A stretch of 64,000 nucleotides of DNA. Origin: Methylobacterium radiotolerans JCM 2831. Lineage in GTDB: Bacteria > Pseudomonadota > Alphaproteobacteria > Rhizobiales > Beijerinckiaceae. Made by a program: the position numbers and the translations under genes. The notes under the pieces were generated by a model, which saw only the letters and a program-made list of their open reading frames with translations, searched no databases and was not told the DNA's origin. The number at the start of each line of letters is the position of its first letter. The stretch's first letter is position 1. The DNA is taken from contig NC_010505.1 of NCBI RefSeq assembly GCF_000019725.1, forward strand, positions 3,953,001-4,017,000, written 5' to 3'. Shown here piece after piece: positions 17,043-25,821 of this stretch.

Positions 17043-18680
17043 TCAGGCCTCGGCCTGCGCGGGGGCGGTCTCTTCGCCCTCGGCCGCCTCGGCACCCTCC
17101 TCGGCCCCTTCCTCGGTCTCCGGCTCCGGCAGAGCCTCGATCCAGCCGGCCTTCAGGCGGGCGGCCATGATCAGGGCCTCGGCCTCGGCGCGGGACAAGT
17201 CGAACCCGTCGAGGTAGCCGGCGTGGCGCACGGCGTCGGGACCGCGGCCCTCGGTGTAGCCGACGAGGTCGTCGGTGGCGCAGCCCGCCAAGTCCTCGAC
17301 GGTCTTCACGTCGTTCTCGCCGAGCGCGACCATCATGGGCGTGGTGATGCCCTCGATCTCGCGCAGCTCGTCGGACACGCCAAGCTCGGTGCGGCGGGCG
17401 TCGTGCGCCTGCTCGATCCGGGCGAGGTGGTCCTGGGCGCGGGCCTGGATCTCGGTCCCAGTCTCCTCGTCGAGCCCCTGGATGCCGGAGAGCTCCTGGA
17501 TGTCGACGTAGGCGATCTCCTCGACGTTGCGGAAGCCTTCCGCCGCGAGCAGCTGGCCGACCGTCTCGTCGACGTCGAGCGCCTCCATGAACACCTGGGT
17601 CCGCTCGGCGAACTCCTTCTGGCGGCGCTCCGATTCCTCGGCCTCAGTCAGGATGTCGATGTCCCAGCCGGTGAGCTGCGAGGCGAGGCGCACGTTCTGG
17701 CCCCGGCGGCCGATCGCCAGCGAGAGCTGGTCGTCCGGCACCACCACCTCGATGCGGTCGGCCTCCTCGTCGAGCACCACCTTCACCACCTCGGCGGGCT
17801 GGAGGGCGTTGACGATGAAGGTCGCCTCATCCTCCGACCACGGGATGATGTCGATCTTCTCGCCCTGGAGCTCGCCGACGACGGCCTGAACGCGCGAGCC
17901 GCGCATGCCCACGCAGGCGCCGACGGGGTCGATGCTGCCGTCGCGGGAGATCACCGCGATCTTGGCGCGCGAGCCCGGATCGCGGGCCACCGCCTTCACC
18001 TCGACGATGCCGTCGTAGATCTCCGGCACTTCCTGGCCGAACAGCTTGGCCATGAACTGCGGGTGCGAGCGCGACAGGAAGATCTGCGGCCCGCGCACTT
18101 CCGAGCGCACGTCGAACAGGTAGGAGCGGATGCGGTCGCCCGGCCGGAAGGTCTCGCGCGGGATCATCTCGTCCCGGCGGACGATGCCCTCGCCGCGGCC
18201 GAGATCGACGATGACGTTGCCGTACTCGACGCGCTTCACGATGCCGTTGAGGATCTCGCCGATGCGGTCCTTGTACTCGTCGAACTGGCGGGCGCGCTCG
18301 GCGTCGCGGACCTTCTGGACGATGACCTGCTTGGCCGACTGGGCGGCGACGCGGCCGAAATCGAAGGGCGGCAGGGTGTCGGAGATCACGTCGCCGACCA
18401 GCGCGCCCGGGTTGTAGCGGCGGGCCTGGTCGAGGGTGATCTCGCGGGCGTCGTTCTCCACCTGATCGACGACCAGGAGGTGGCGCGAGAGGCGGAGCGC
18501 CCCGGTCTTCGGGTCGATCTCGGCGTGAACGTCGGTCTCGGCGCCGTAGCGGGAGCGGGCGGCCTTGGCGATCGCCTCCTCCATCGCGTCGATCACGATG
18601 GAGCGGTCGATCACCTTCTCGCGGGCGACCGCGTCGGCGATCTGGAGGAGTTCGAGCCTGTTGGCGCTGACGACGGCCAT
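17043..18680 (-). CDS. nusA: Transcription termination/antitermination protein NusA
   Basis: A 545-residue factor that binds RNA polymerase and nascent RNA. The N-terminal polymerase-binding domain (1 to about 130, [19 protein letters not shown]) is followed by S1 (about 137-200), two KH domains (about 205-345, [20 protein letters not shown]) and two C-terminal helix-hairpin-helix repeats. It ends in an acidic EEGAEE-rich tail. It is the second gene of the rimP operon, 64 bp after rimP. Confidence 0.97.
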   Translation of the reverse strand: MAVVSANRLELLQIADAVAREKVIDRSIVIDAMEEAIAKAARSRYGAETDVHAEIDPKTGALRLSRHLLVVDQVENDAREITLDQARRYNPGALVGDVISDTLPPFDFGRVAAQSAKQVIVQKVRDAERARQFDEYKDRIGEILNGIVKRVEYGNVIVDLGRGEGIVRRDEMIPRETFRPGDRIRSYLFDVRSEVRGPQIFLSRSHPQFMAKLFGQEVPEIYDGIVEVKAVARDPGSRAKIAVISRDGSIDPVGACVGMRGSRVQAVVGELQGEKIDIIPWSEDEATFIVNALQPAEVVKVVLDEEADRIEVVVPDDQLSLAIGRRGQNVRLASQLTGWDIDILTEAEESERRQKEFAERTQVFMEALDVDETVGQLLAAEGFRNVEEIAYVDIQELSGIQGLDEETGTEIQARAQDHLARIEQAHDARRTELGVSDELREIEGITTPMMVALGENDVKTVEDLAGCATDDLVGYTEGRGPDAVRHAGYLDGFDLSRAEAEALIMAARLKAGWIEALPEPETEEGAEEGAEAAEGEETAPAQAEA

Positions 18681-18744
18681 CGGTGTCGGTCCTTCTCTTC
18701 CGTCAAATCTTCGGGCCGGCCGCCGGGCAGCCGACGCGGGGGTC

Positions 18745-19518
18745 TCAGTGCAGGGAGTCGCGGTCCTTGAGCCGGGACGCCTTGGTCACGACCGGCTTCT
18801 TGGGGCCGGTCCGGGCCTGTTTCTGGGGCTTGGCCGCGGGGCTGGCCTTCCGGGGCCCCTTCGGCTGGAACGGCGCCCGCGCCGGCGACGACGCGCTCTC
18901 CGCGGCGACCTCTTCGTCCTCGGCCTCTTCGGCCTCATCGGCCTCGTCCGCGGCGGGCGGCCCGCCGCGGCGGAGCGATTCGCGGATCAGCTCGTCGGTG
19001 AGGACGAGATGGGCCTCGGCGAGGTCCTTCAGCGGCAGGTCGATGCGGCTCGGCAGCCCTTCCTTCACGTCGGGCAGGTCGATCGGGACGGTCGTCCCCG
19101 TCGGATCGGGTGCGCCCAGGATGCCGCGGAACCGCTTGCGCCCGTCCAGCGGCGGGCTCAGCTCGACCTTCGCCTCGTAGCCCGCCCAGCGGGCGAAGTC
19201 CGAGACCCGGACCAGCGGCCGGTCGATGCCGGGCGAGGACACTTCGAGGTTGTAGGCGCCGCCCACCGGATCGTCGACGTCGAGGATCGGCGAGATCGCG
19301 CGGCTCACCGCCTCGCAATCGTCGATCGTGAAGGTGCCGTCCGGCCGCTCCGCCATGATCTGCACGGTGCAGCCGTTGACGTTGGACATCCTGACCCGGA
19401 CCAGCCGGAAGCCGAGGCCCGCGAGCGGCCCCTCGATCGCCTGCGCGACGCGCGCGGCGACCCCGGCCTCGCGGACGAGGCGCTTCTCGGACAGATCCGC
19501 TTCAATCTCGGACGACAT
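18745..19518 (-). CDS. rimP: Ribosome maturation factor RimP
   Basis: A 257-residue 30S maturation factor, the first gene of the nusA-infB operon. The N-terminal domain ([20 protein letters not shown], then [14 protein letters not shown]) and the C-terminal SH3-like domain end near residue 190. The last 65 residues are a basic lysine/alanine/proline tail, longer than in E. coli RimP (about 150 residues). A promoter and terminator pair lies about 80-190 bp upstream (19601-19703) and may control entry into this operon. Confidence 0.94.
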   Translation of the reverse strand: MSSEIEADLSEKRLVREAGVAARVAQAIEGPLAGLGFRLVRVRMSNVNGCTVQIMAERPDGTFTIDDCEAVSRAISPILDVDDPVGGAYNLEVSSPGIDRPLVRVSDFARWAGYEAKVELSPPLDGRKRFRGILGAPDPTGTTVPIDLPDVKEGLPSRIDLPLKDLAEAHLVLTDELIRESLRRGGPPAADEADEAEEAEDEEVAAESASSPARAPFQPKGPRKASPAAKPQKQARTGPKKPVVTKASRLKDRDSLH

Positions 19519-19600
19519 GGATGTTCAGCGCGCAACCTTCGCGGCGTCCTGCCTGGCCGCCCGCGGCGTGGGGCCTCGTGCGGCGAGAGGGTGTGCGGCG

Positions 19601-19668
19601 AAAAAAAAGAGCGGACCCGGTGGGGCCCACTCCCGAACCGCAGCCTCTCGACTGCCATCAGAACTGTT
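19601..19668 (-). ncRNA. Candidate leader RNA or small RNA ahead of rimP
   Basis: On the minus strand a short transcript would start near 19668 and end in a U8 tract at 19608-19601, immediately after a G+C-rich hairpin (GTGGG/CCCAC inside GCGG/CCGC). A sigma70-like promoter stands at the right distance (19675-19703). The RNA is about 68 nt. It either ends as an sRNA or is the attenuated leader of rimP-nusA-infB, whose ATG is 83 nt further on. There is no database support; the inference is from structure alone. Confidence 0.45.
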
Positions 19669-19674
19669 GAGAGC

Positions 19675-19703
19675 TAGATAGCGGTCCCGCGCCCGGAGCG
19701 CAA
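19675..19703 (-). promoter_or_regulatory. Sigma70-like promoter of the rimP leader
   Basis: On the minus strand TTGCGC, a 17-bp spacer and TATCTA form a good housekeeping promoter by alphaproteobacterial standards, with the -35 preceded by C (CTTGCGC). Predicted start is around 19668. Confidence 0.5.
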
Positions 19704-19776
19704 GGTGGATCCGCCGCGCCGCGCGCGCCCGCTCGTCCCGATCTCGGCCTCGTCCCGCGGTGCCGGAGCGTCGCGG

Positions 19777-19806
19777 GGGCCTCGAAGGAGCCCTCCTTCG
19801 AGGCCC
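19777..19806. repeat. Palindromic extragenic element
   Basis: A perfect 14-bp inverted repeat (GGGCCTCGAAGGAG, CC, CTCCTTCGAGGCCC) followed by CCCGGGATGAGGGG. The composition resembles dispersed REP-like palindromes ending in GGATGAGG that are common in Bradyrhizobium and Methylobacterium genomes. It may also stop transcription from the aldo/keto reductase gene. Confidence 0.5.
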
Positions 19807-19855
19807 ACCGCGCTCGCACCCCGGGATGAGGGGTTCGGTCGGAGATCGCCTTTGC

Positions 19856-20866
19856 TCAGCCGCTGCGCGGCACCCGCCCCTCCAGCGGATAGGCCGGATC
19901 GTTGTAGCCCGGCGTCGTCGGATGCCCCGCGGCCACGAACCCGTCGACCAGCGCCTCGTCCTCCGGGGTGAAGGCGTAGTCGAGGGCGCCGAGATATTCC
20001 TGCCACTGCGCCTCCGTGCGCGGCCCGGCGATCACGCCCGTGACGAGGCGGTTGTTCAGCACCCAGGCGGTGGCGAACTGGCCGGCCGTGATGCCGCGGG
20101 CCTCGGCGTGCTCCCTCAGGGTCCGGGCGATGCGCAGGGATTCCGGGCGCCACTCGGTCTGCATCATCCGGGCATCCTGGCGGCCGGCGCGCGACTCGGC
20201 CGGCGGCGGTGCGTCGGGGTCGTACTTGCCGGTGAGCACGCCGCGGGCGAGCGGCGAGTACGGCACGACGCCGAGCCCGAAATGCGCGCAGGCCGGCAGG
20301 TGCTCGGTCTCGGGCATCCGGTTGAAGGCGTTGTAGTACGGCTGGCTCACCACCGGCCGGTCGATCCCGGCCTCGTCGCAGAGCCGGCAGATCTCGGCGA
20401 CCCGCCAGGAGCGGTGATTCGAGACGCCGAAATGGCGGATCTTGCCCGCCCGCACGAGGTCGGCGATCGCCCGGACCGTCTCGGCCAGCGGCGTGTCGTG
20501 GTCCTCCTTGTGGAGGTAGTAGATGTCGATGACATCCGTGCCGAGGCGGCGCAGGCTGTCCTCGGCGGCCTTCATCACGTGGACCCGCGAGAGGCCGCGG
20601 TCGTTGACGCCCGGCCCGGTCGGGTTGGCGACCTTGGTGGCCAGGACCCAGGCGTCGCGCTCGGCCCTGATCGCCCGGCCGGTGATCTCCTCCGAGCGGC
20701 CCTCCGTGTAGACGTTGGCCGTGTCGATGAAGTTGATCCCGGCCTCCCGGGCGCTGGCGACGACGCGGCCGGCCGTGGCCTCGTCGGTGGGGCCGCCGAA
20801 CATCATCGTGCCGAGACAGATCGGCGAGACCTTGAGGCCGGAGCGGCCGAGCGTGCGGTACTGCAT
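19856..20866 (-). CDS. Aldo/keto reductase
   Basis: A 336-residue NADPH-dependent oxidoreductase of the AKR superfamily. It keeps the tetrad: Asp and Tyr in FIDTANVYTEG, Lys in VLATKVANP, His in IYYLHKEDHD. The start motif MQYRTLGRSGLKVSPICLG is typical of the YhdN/AKR11-12-like group. The physiological carbonyl substrate cannot be read from sequence. It is divergent from msrQ with 207 bp between the starts. Confidence 0.92.
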   Translation of the reverse strand: MQYRTLGRSGLKVSPICLGTMMFGGPTDEATAGRVVASAREAGINFIDTANVYTEGRSEEITGRAIRAERDAWVLATKVANPTGPGVNDRGLSRVHVMKAAEDSLRRLGTDVIDIYYLHKEDHDTPLAETVRAIADLVRAGKIRHFGVSNHRSWRVAEICRLCDEAGIDRPVVSQPYYNAFNRMPETEHLPACAHFGLGVVPYSPLARGVLTGKYDPDAPPPAESRAGRQDARMMQTEWRPESLRIARTLREHAEARGITAGQFATAWVLNNRLVTGVIAGPRTEAQWQEYLGALDYAFTPEDEALVDGFVAAGHPTTPGYNDPAYPLEGRVPRSG

Positions 20867-21073
20867 GGGATCCCTCCAACGTCCGTCGTCCCGCTATCTC
20901 GCCGCGGGAACGGCGCGGTCAACCACAACACAGGTCAACGCCGCCCTGTAACCCGCGAACGCCCGCGGCGAACCGACCCGTGACGGCACCGATGGCCCGG
21001 GCAGCCGTTCCCGCCGGTGGCCCGGGCCATCGGCGCGGCGCCGTCGTCCACCGCGAAGCTTCCGTTCGGACCC

Positions 21074-22027
21074 ATGATCGATCGCTTGGCCGCTCCCCTC
21101 GGCATCCCGCTCCCCTGGCTCGACCGGGCCGGCCGTCTCTCCTGGCTGAAGCTCGCGGTGTTCGCGGGCTGCGTCGCGCCCGCGCTCTACCTCGCGGCCG
21201 CCTACCGGCTCGACGCCCTCGGGGCGAAACCGATCACCGCCCTGATCCACGCCACCGGCGAGTGGGCCGTGCGCTTCCTGCTCTTCTCGCTGGCGATCTC
21301 GCCGCTGCGGCGCCTCGCGGACTGGCCGAAGGTCATCGTCGTGCGGCGCATGCTCGGCGTCACCGTCATGGCCTACGCGGTGGCCCACCTCACCCTCTAC
21401 GCCGTCGACCAGAATCTGATCCTCACCAAGGTGATCTCGGAGATCGCGCTCCGGCTCTACCTGATGATCGGCTTCGTAGCCCTGGTCGGCTTGATCGCCT
21501 TGGGGTTGACCTCCACGGACGCGGCGATCCGCAATCTCGGCCCGAACTGGAACCGCCTGCACCGCCTCACCTACACGATCGCCGTGGCGGCCCTGGTCCA
21601 CTACTTCCTGCAGTCGAAGATCGATGTCACCGACCCGGTCTTCTCGGCGGGCCTGTTCCTGCTGTTGATAGGCTGGCGGGTGATGCGGCGCTTCCAGTGG
21701 CCGGAGCGGCCCTGGTCGCTCCTCCTCCTGGCGATCGTCGCCGGGCTCGCGACGGCCGGGCTGGAGGCCGCGTGGTACGGCCTCGCCAGCGGTGTGCCGG
21801 CCAACCTCGTCCTCGCCGCCAACCTGGACTTCTCCGGGCCGATCCGGCCGGCCTGGTGGGTGCTGGCCGTCGGCCTGTCGCTCCCGCTCGTGGCGCTCGT
21901 GCGCGGCCCGAAGGCCCCGGCACCGGGCAGGCGACCGGCCCAGGCGGCCCGCCGGGAGCCGATCCGGGAACCCGTCCGGGAGCCCGTCCGGGAGCCCGTC
22001 CGGGAGCCCTTGTCGCCGTCGGCCTGA
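21074..22027 (+). CDS. msrQ: MsrQ-like heme-binding membrane subunit (YedZ)
   Basis: A 317-residue protein with a ferric-reductase-like transmembrane domain of about six helices. It carries conserved histidines in YAVAHLTLY and LHRLTYTIAVAALVHYF, which bind heme b in the family. MsrQ passes electrons from the quinol pool to periplasmic MsrP for repair of methionine sulfoxide. No msrP is adjacent, which is unusual. The cytoplasmic tail after residue 290 has a run of REPV repeats encoded by an exact 12-bp tandem repeat. ATG 21074 gives a normal N-terminus; an upstream GTG at 21017 is less likely. Confidence 0.88.
   Translation: MIDRLAAPLGIPLPWLDRAGRLSWLKLAVFAGCVAPALYLAAAYRLDALGAKPITALIHATGEWAVRFLLFSLAISPLRRLADWPKVIVVRRMLGVTVMAYAVAHLTLYAVDQNLILTKVISEIALRLYLMIGFVALVGLIALGLTSTDAAIRNLGPNWNRLHRLTYTIAVAALVHYFLQSKIDVTDPVFSAGLFLLLIGWRVMRRFQWPERPWSLLLLAIVAGLATAGLEAAWYGLASGVPANLVLAANLDFSGPIRPAWWVLAVGLSLPLVALVRGPKAPAPGRRPAQAARREPIREPVREPVREPVREPLSPSA
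21952..22013 (+). repeat. 12-bp tandem repeat in the msrQ 3' end
   Basis: The unit GAGCCCGTCCGG recurs about five times with variant ends, coding for (R)EP(I/V) repeats at the MsrQ C-terminus. Such a tract is prone to slippage and probably varies between strains. Confidence 0.8.
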
Positions 22028-22095
22028 TGCCGCAGAACCCGCTCCCGGTCCTCCGCCGCCGGCGGCCCCGGGCCCAGCGGAGCTTTCGAGACGCC

Positions 22096-22482
22096 ATGCG
22101 CGGCACGCCTCTCCTGATCGCGGGCTTGCTCGCGCCGACCCTCGCCTTCGCGACGCCCGCGAAGCCGGCCGCCAAGGCGGCGCCCGCCGCGCCGCCGCCG
22201 GCCGCTGCCGCGCCGGCGGCCGCGGACTGCACGCCGCCCGAGCCGCCGCCGGCCTCCGCGCGCCCGGCCAAGCCGGCGCTGCCGCCGAAGCCCGCCTGCC
22301 TCGACGCCAAGGAGGGCTGCCCAGGCTGGGAGGCCTACAGCTACAACGACGCGATCAAGGCCTATAACCTGCAGGCGCAGGCCTTCCGGCCGATCGCCGA
22401 GGCCTACCTGCAGAAGCTCAACGCCTACGTGAAGGCGAGCGCGGACTACGCTCAGTGCGAAGTGAACGCGATGCAGAAGTAG
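22096..22482 (+). CDS. Secreted alanine/proline-rich hypothetical protein
   Basis: A 128-residue protein with a clear signal peptide (MRGTPLLIAGLLAPTLAFA). An alanine/proline/lysine linker follows, with cysteines in ADCTPPEPP, PACLDAKEGC and YAQC. The C-terminal part (EAYSYNDAIKAYNLQAQAF) is helical. No family is recognised. ATG 22027 overlaps the msrQ stop (TGATG) in the same frame and could be the real initiation codon, which would put the signal 23 residues in; ATG 22096 is preferred for the signal peptide. It is probably co-transcribed with msrQ. Confidence 0.65.
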   Translation: MRGTPLLIAGLLAPTLAFATPAKPAAKAAPAAPPPAAAAPAAADCTPPEPPPASARPAKPALPPKPACLDAKEGCPGWEAYSYNDAIKAYNLQAQAFRPIAEAYLQKLNAYVKASADYAQCEVNAMQK

Positions 22483-22592
22483 CCGGCTGAACGTCAGCCG
22501 ACACGGCGACTCGGGGGCGGTTCAGGCGCCCGGTCGCACCCTCCGGCGATGATGGCCGCGATCCCCGCGCGCCCGCCCACGCCGAGGCCACC

Positions 22593-22988
22593 GTGCCCGC
22601 TCGTCGACTCCTCGTCCGAACCGGTTTCTGCGCCCTGCTCCTCGCCGCCGGCCCGGCCCTGGCCGCCGATTTCGACGGCCCGTACCCGCCGCCGCACGGC
22701 TACGGCGGCCCCGCTCAGGAGGACGAGCCGGAGCGCCGGCCACCGCCGCCCCCGCCTCCTCCGGGCCCGAGGCCCGAGCCCGAAGTTCGAGGGCCCCGCT
22801 TCACCGCTGTGCCCCCCGAAGCGTCCCCGGAAGCGTGCCGGGAATTCGTGCGGCGGCGCTTCGGTCCGGACGGGGAGCCGGTGCTGCGGCGGGTGCGGGT
22901 CTGCGACGAGCCGGTCGTCGACCGCGGGCCGCCGCCTCCGCCCCCGGAGGACATCCCACCCCGCCGCTGGGGCGGGCCGCGCTGGTAG
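22593..22988 (+). CDS. Secreted proline-rich hypothetical protein
   Basis: A 131-residue protein starting at GTG, with a signal peptide (MPARRLLVRTGFCALLLAAG, cleavage near ALAAD). The mature part has polyproline runs (RPPPPPPPPGPRPEPE and PPPPPPEDIPP) around a short ordered core, EACREFVRRRFGPDGEPVLRRV, with two cysteines. The function is unknown; a periplasmic or envelope location is inferred. It ends 13 bp before a convergent 58-residue gene. Confidence 0.6.
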   Translation: MPARRLLVRTGFCALLLAAGPALAADFDGPYPPPHGYGGPAQEDEPERRPPPPPPPPGPRPEPEVRGPRFTAVPPEASPEACREFVRRRFGPDGEPVLRRVRVCDEPVVDRGPPPPPPEDIPPRRWGGPRW

Positions 22989-23001
22989 CGCGGGGCCCGG
23001 C

Positions 23002-23178
23002 TCAGATCCGGGCCGGCGCCTTCCTGAGTGCGGCCGCGAAGGCCTTGAGCTGGCGGTTCAGATCCGCCAGCTCGTTCAGCGCGATGGTCTTGTGGCCGTC
23101 GCGGACCGCGCGCTCGATATCCTCGACCTGCAGGTCGACGAGGCGGCGGATGGCGGTGGCGACTTGTTGTCGGGTCAT
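23002..23178 (-). CDS. Small helical hypothetical protein (58 aa)
   Basis: Reading from ATG 23178 gives MTRQQVATAIRRLVDLQVED and then a second amphipathic helix (ALNELADLNRQLKAFAAAL) before a TGA at 23002. The even charge pattern, absence of the arginine/proline runs seen in non-coding frames here, and compact placement between neighbours support a real gene. It is predicted to be a small alpha-helical cytoplasmic protein of unknown role. Confidence 0.6.
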   Translation of the reverse strand: MTRQQVATAIRRLVDLQVEDIERAVRDGHKTIALNELADLNRQLKAFAAALRKAPARI

Positions 23179-23327
23179 CGATTCGAGCGTCTCGTCCGAG
23201 CGTCCTGGCGGGCCTCAACGGACGGCCGGTACACGGCCGTCGACACGTTTCGGTGATAGGCCGGTAGGCTTAACCGATGGTGTCCGCGGCCCCGCCGTGC
23301 ACAGGGGATCGGGCCCCGGCCGAGGCC

Positions 23328-23735
23328 CTAGCGGCGCTCGCGCATCTCGGTCCGGCGCATCGGCATCGCGTCGATCGTGGCGAACAGCCTCTGCGGCGCG
23401 ATCGGCGCCGCTGCGGTGATCTTGGCGCCCCCGTCCTTGCCGATCAGGACCGCGCGGAAGCTGTCCGCGGGGAGGCCGAGGCGCTCGCGCAGGGTTCGCG
23501 CCTCCGCCCCGGAACCGACCGCTTCCAGCACCACGAGGTCGCGCTCGGCGACACCGGCGCGGACCGAGGCCAGCGCCGCCCGCTGCGCCCGGAGCTGAGC
23601 GTCCCCGGCCTCGGGCGCCGACAGGACCAGGACCCGCGCCCGGTCGCGATAGCCGTCGAGGGGCCCGGCCGGGGCAGCCGCCGCCGCCATGGCTGTCGTG
23701 GCTGCCAGTCCGAGTCCCAGTGCCGTCTCCCGCAT
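23328..23735 (-). CDS. DUF4174 family periplasmic protein
   Basis: A 135-residue protein with a signal peptide (MRETALGLGLAATTAMAAAA). The single DUF4174 domain reads LDGYRDRARVLVLSAPEAGD, then RDLVVLEAVG and FRAVLIGKDGGAK, ending near MPMRRTEMRER. The family has a thioredoxin-like outline without the CxxC pair; its function is unknown. It is divergent from the CurA-like reductase gene (123 bp between starts). Confidence 0.82.
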   Translation of the reverse strand: MRETALGLGLAATTAMAAAAAPAGPLDGYRDRARVLVLSAPEAGDAQLRAQRAALASVRAGVAERDLVVLEAVGSGAEARTLRERLGLPADSFRAVLIGKDGGAKITAAAPIAPQRLFATIDAMPMRRTEMRERR

Positions 23736-23858
23736 GCCGACGCTCCGCGCTCCCGAGTCGGGACAACGCGCGACTCGTCCGCGCGATCACGGCGGAGCCT
23801 TTGCCTCCCGGGCCCGGCGCCCCAGATCGGAGCGGGAGCCAGTTTCCGGGAGTCCGCC

Positions 23859-24878
23859 ATGACCACCGCCATGAACCGCCGCATCGTCCTGGCCTCGCGC
23901 CCGCACGGCGAGCCGCGGCCCGAGAATTTCCGCCTGGAAGAGGTGCCGGTGCCGCAGCCCGGACCCGGCCAGGTCCTGCTGCGCACCCGCTGGCTGTCCC
24001 TGGACCCCTACATGCGCGGCCGGATGAGCGACGCGAAATCCTACGCGGCGCCGGTCGAGATCGGCGCGCCGATCACCGCCGAAACCGTCGGTGAGGTGGT
24101 CGCCTCCAACCACCCGGATCACGCCGTGGGCGACCTGCTGACGGCCTTCGCGGGCTGGCAGGAGTACTGCGTCACCGACGCCAAGGGGTCGCGCAAGGTC
24201 GACCCCGCCGCCGCTCCGCCCTCGACGGCGCTCGGCGTGCTCGGGATGCCGGGCATGACCGCCTATACCGGCCTCCTCAACATCGGCCGGCCGAAGTTCG
24301 GCGAGACCGTCGTGGTGGCGGCCGCCGCCGGCCCCGTCGGCTCCCTGGTCGGCCAGATCGCCAAGATCCACGGCGCCCGCGCCGTCGGGATCGCGGGCGG
24401 TCCCGAGAAGTGCCGCTACCTCACGGAGGAGCTCGGCTTCGACGCGGCCATCGACCACCGCGGATCCGACCTGCCGGGCACGCTCGCCGCAGCCTGCCCG
24501 AAGGGCATCGACGTGTACTTCGAGAATGTCGGCGGCGCGGTCTTCGCGGCCGTTCTGCCGCTGCTGAATCCGTTCGCGCGGATCCCGGTCTGCGGCCTCG
24601 TCTCCGCCTACAACGCCACCGAGGTGCCCCCCGGCCCGGACCGCCTGCCCGGCCTGATGCGCTCGGTCCTGACCAACCGGCTGCACATCCAGGGCTTCAT
24701 CGTCTGGGACTTCGCCGAGCAGGCGGAGACGTTCCGCAAGGAGGTCGCAGGGTGGATCCAGGACGGGCGCGTCCGCTACCGCGAGGACGTGGTCGAGGGG
24801 CTGGAGAACGCTCCGGAGGCGTTCATCGGCCTGTTGAAAGGCCGGAATTTCGGCAAGCTCGTGGTCCGGGTGTCCTGA
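23859..24878 (+). CDS. NADPH-dependent medium-chain reductase, CurA-like
   Basis: A 339-residue zinc-free MDR enzyme of the leukotriene B4 12-hydroxydehydrogenase/curcumin reductase group. It has the N-terminal segment WLSLDPYMRGRMSD, the nucleotide-binding AAAGPVGSLVGQIAKI and the conserved VDVYFENVGG-type stretch (GIDVYFENVGG). Such enzymes reduce the double bond of alpha,beta-unsaturated ketones with NADPH. The true substrate is not known. ATG 23859 follows GGGAG with a normal gap. Confidence 0.9.
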   Translation: MTTAMNRRIVLASRPHGEPRPENFRLEEVPVPQPGPGQVLLRTRWLSLDPYMRGRMSDAKSYAAPVEIGAPITAETVGEVVASNHPDHAVGDLLTAFAGWQEYCVTDAKGSRKVDPAAAPPSTALGVLGMPGMTAYTGLLNIGRPKFGETVVVAAAAGPVGSLVGQIAKIHGARAVGIAGGPEKCRYLTEELGFDAAIDHRGSDLPGTLAAACPKGIDVYFENVGGAVFAAVLPLLNPFARIPVCGLVSAYNATEVPPGPDRLPGLMRSVLTNRLHIQGFIVWDFAEQAETFRKEVAGWIQDGRVRYREDVVEGLENAPEAFIGLLKGRNFGKLVVRVS

Positions 24879-24899
24879 CAGAGCCTTGCCGCCCGAATG

Positions 24900-24914
24900 G
24901 AACAGAGATAGAAC
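24900..24914 (+). promoter_or_regulatory. LexA (SOS) box upstream of ssb
   Basis: GAAC-AGAGATA-GAAC, which on the other strand reads GTTC-N7-GTTC, the alphaproteobacterial LexA operator. It stands 133 bp before the ssb start and 21 bp after the preceding stop, so it most probably controls ssb. Confidence 0.7.
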
Positions 24915-25046
24915 AAGAAGATCCGTCGGCGCTGCGGAAAGCGGGCACAAGCCTGACCCGCCGGTTGCCGCTCCGGAAGCCCGGGCGCATGGTTCGCGCG
25001 CCGCCGGGCTGGTGCCCTGTGAGATCCGTACGACTAGGAGAGAGCG

Positions 25047-25607
25047 ATGGCGGGCAGCGTCAACAAGGTGATTCTGGTGGGCAACCTCGGGCGCGATCCC
25101 GAGATGCGCCGCCTCGGTTCGGGCGACCCGGTCTGCAACCTGCGGCTCGCGACGTCGGAGTCCTGGAAGGACAAGGCGACCGGCGAGCGCAAGGAGAAGA
25201 CCGAGTGGCACTCGGTCGTGATCTACAACGACAATCTCGCCCGGGTGGCCGAGCAGTACCTGCGCAAGGGCTCGAAGGTCTACATCGAGGGCCAGCTCCA
25301 GACCCGGAAGTGGACCGACAATTCCGGCGTCGAGAAGTACACGACCGAGGTGGTGCTCCAGCGCTTCCGCGGCGAGATGACGATCCTCGACGGGCGCGGC
25401 GGCGGCGGCGACTTCGCCGGCGAGGACGAGGGTGGCGGCCAGATCAGCCGCGGCGGCGACTTCGGCGGTGGCCGGGGCGGTGATCGCGGCGGCGATTTCG
25501 GCGGCGGACGCGCCCAGGGCGGCGAGCGGCGTCCGGCCCCGGCCTCCTCGGGCGGCGGCGGCGGCAGCCGCGGCGGCTACGACCTCGACGACGACATCCC
25601 GTTCTAG
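25047..25607 (+). CDS. ssb: Single-stranded DNA-binding protein
   Basis: A 186-residue SSB that coats single-stranded DNA in replication, recombination and repair. The OB fold covers residues 1 to about 110 ([20 protein letters not shown], then [19 protein letters not shown]). A glycine/arginine-rich linker (about 112-178) follows, and the partner-binding acidic tip DDDIPF closes the protein. AGGAGAGAG is positioned just before the ATG. A LexA box upstream suggests induction by DNA damage. Confidence 0.97.
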   Translation: MAGSVNKVILVGNLGRDPEMRRLGSGDPVCNLRLATSESWKDKATGERKEKTEWHSVVIYNDNLARVAEQYLRKGSKVYIEGQLQTRKWTDNSGVEKYTTEVVLQRFRGEMTILDGRGGGGDFAGEDEGGGQISRGGDFGGGRGGDRGGDFGGGRAQGGERRPAPASSGGGGGSRGGYDLDDDIPF

Positions 25608-25677
25608 GATCGTGTCCGGTCCAGGGGCAGCGCCCTCCCTCACCTGGGCGGGCCGCCCGCTCGGGTGAGTCGAACCT

Positions 25678-25696
25678 CCGGGCCGGAACGGCCCGG
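25678..25696 (+). terminator. Hairpin downstream of ssb
   Basis: A perfect 8-bp stem with a 3-nt loop (CCGGGCCG, GAA, CGGCCCGG), 71 bp after the ssb stop. There is no U-tract, so it is at best a weak terminator or a 3' stabilizer. The rest of the 214-bp gap shows nothing further. Confidence 0.35.
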
Positions 25697-25821
25697 CCGT
25701 ATCGATGCATCGTCCCGGGGCCGCGCGGCGGAGCCCGGGATCCGGATCCGCCGACGCGCTCGGATCGCGCGCCGGCGCAGGTTCCGGGTCGCCCGCCTCC
25801 GGTGCCCCGGAACGCCGCCGC

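Noticed and set aside
25640..25700. tRNA-like T-arm (GGTTCGACTC) on the minus strand after ssb
   Set aside because: The flanking bases do not pair into a T stem, and no acceptor or anticodon arm can be formed.
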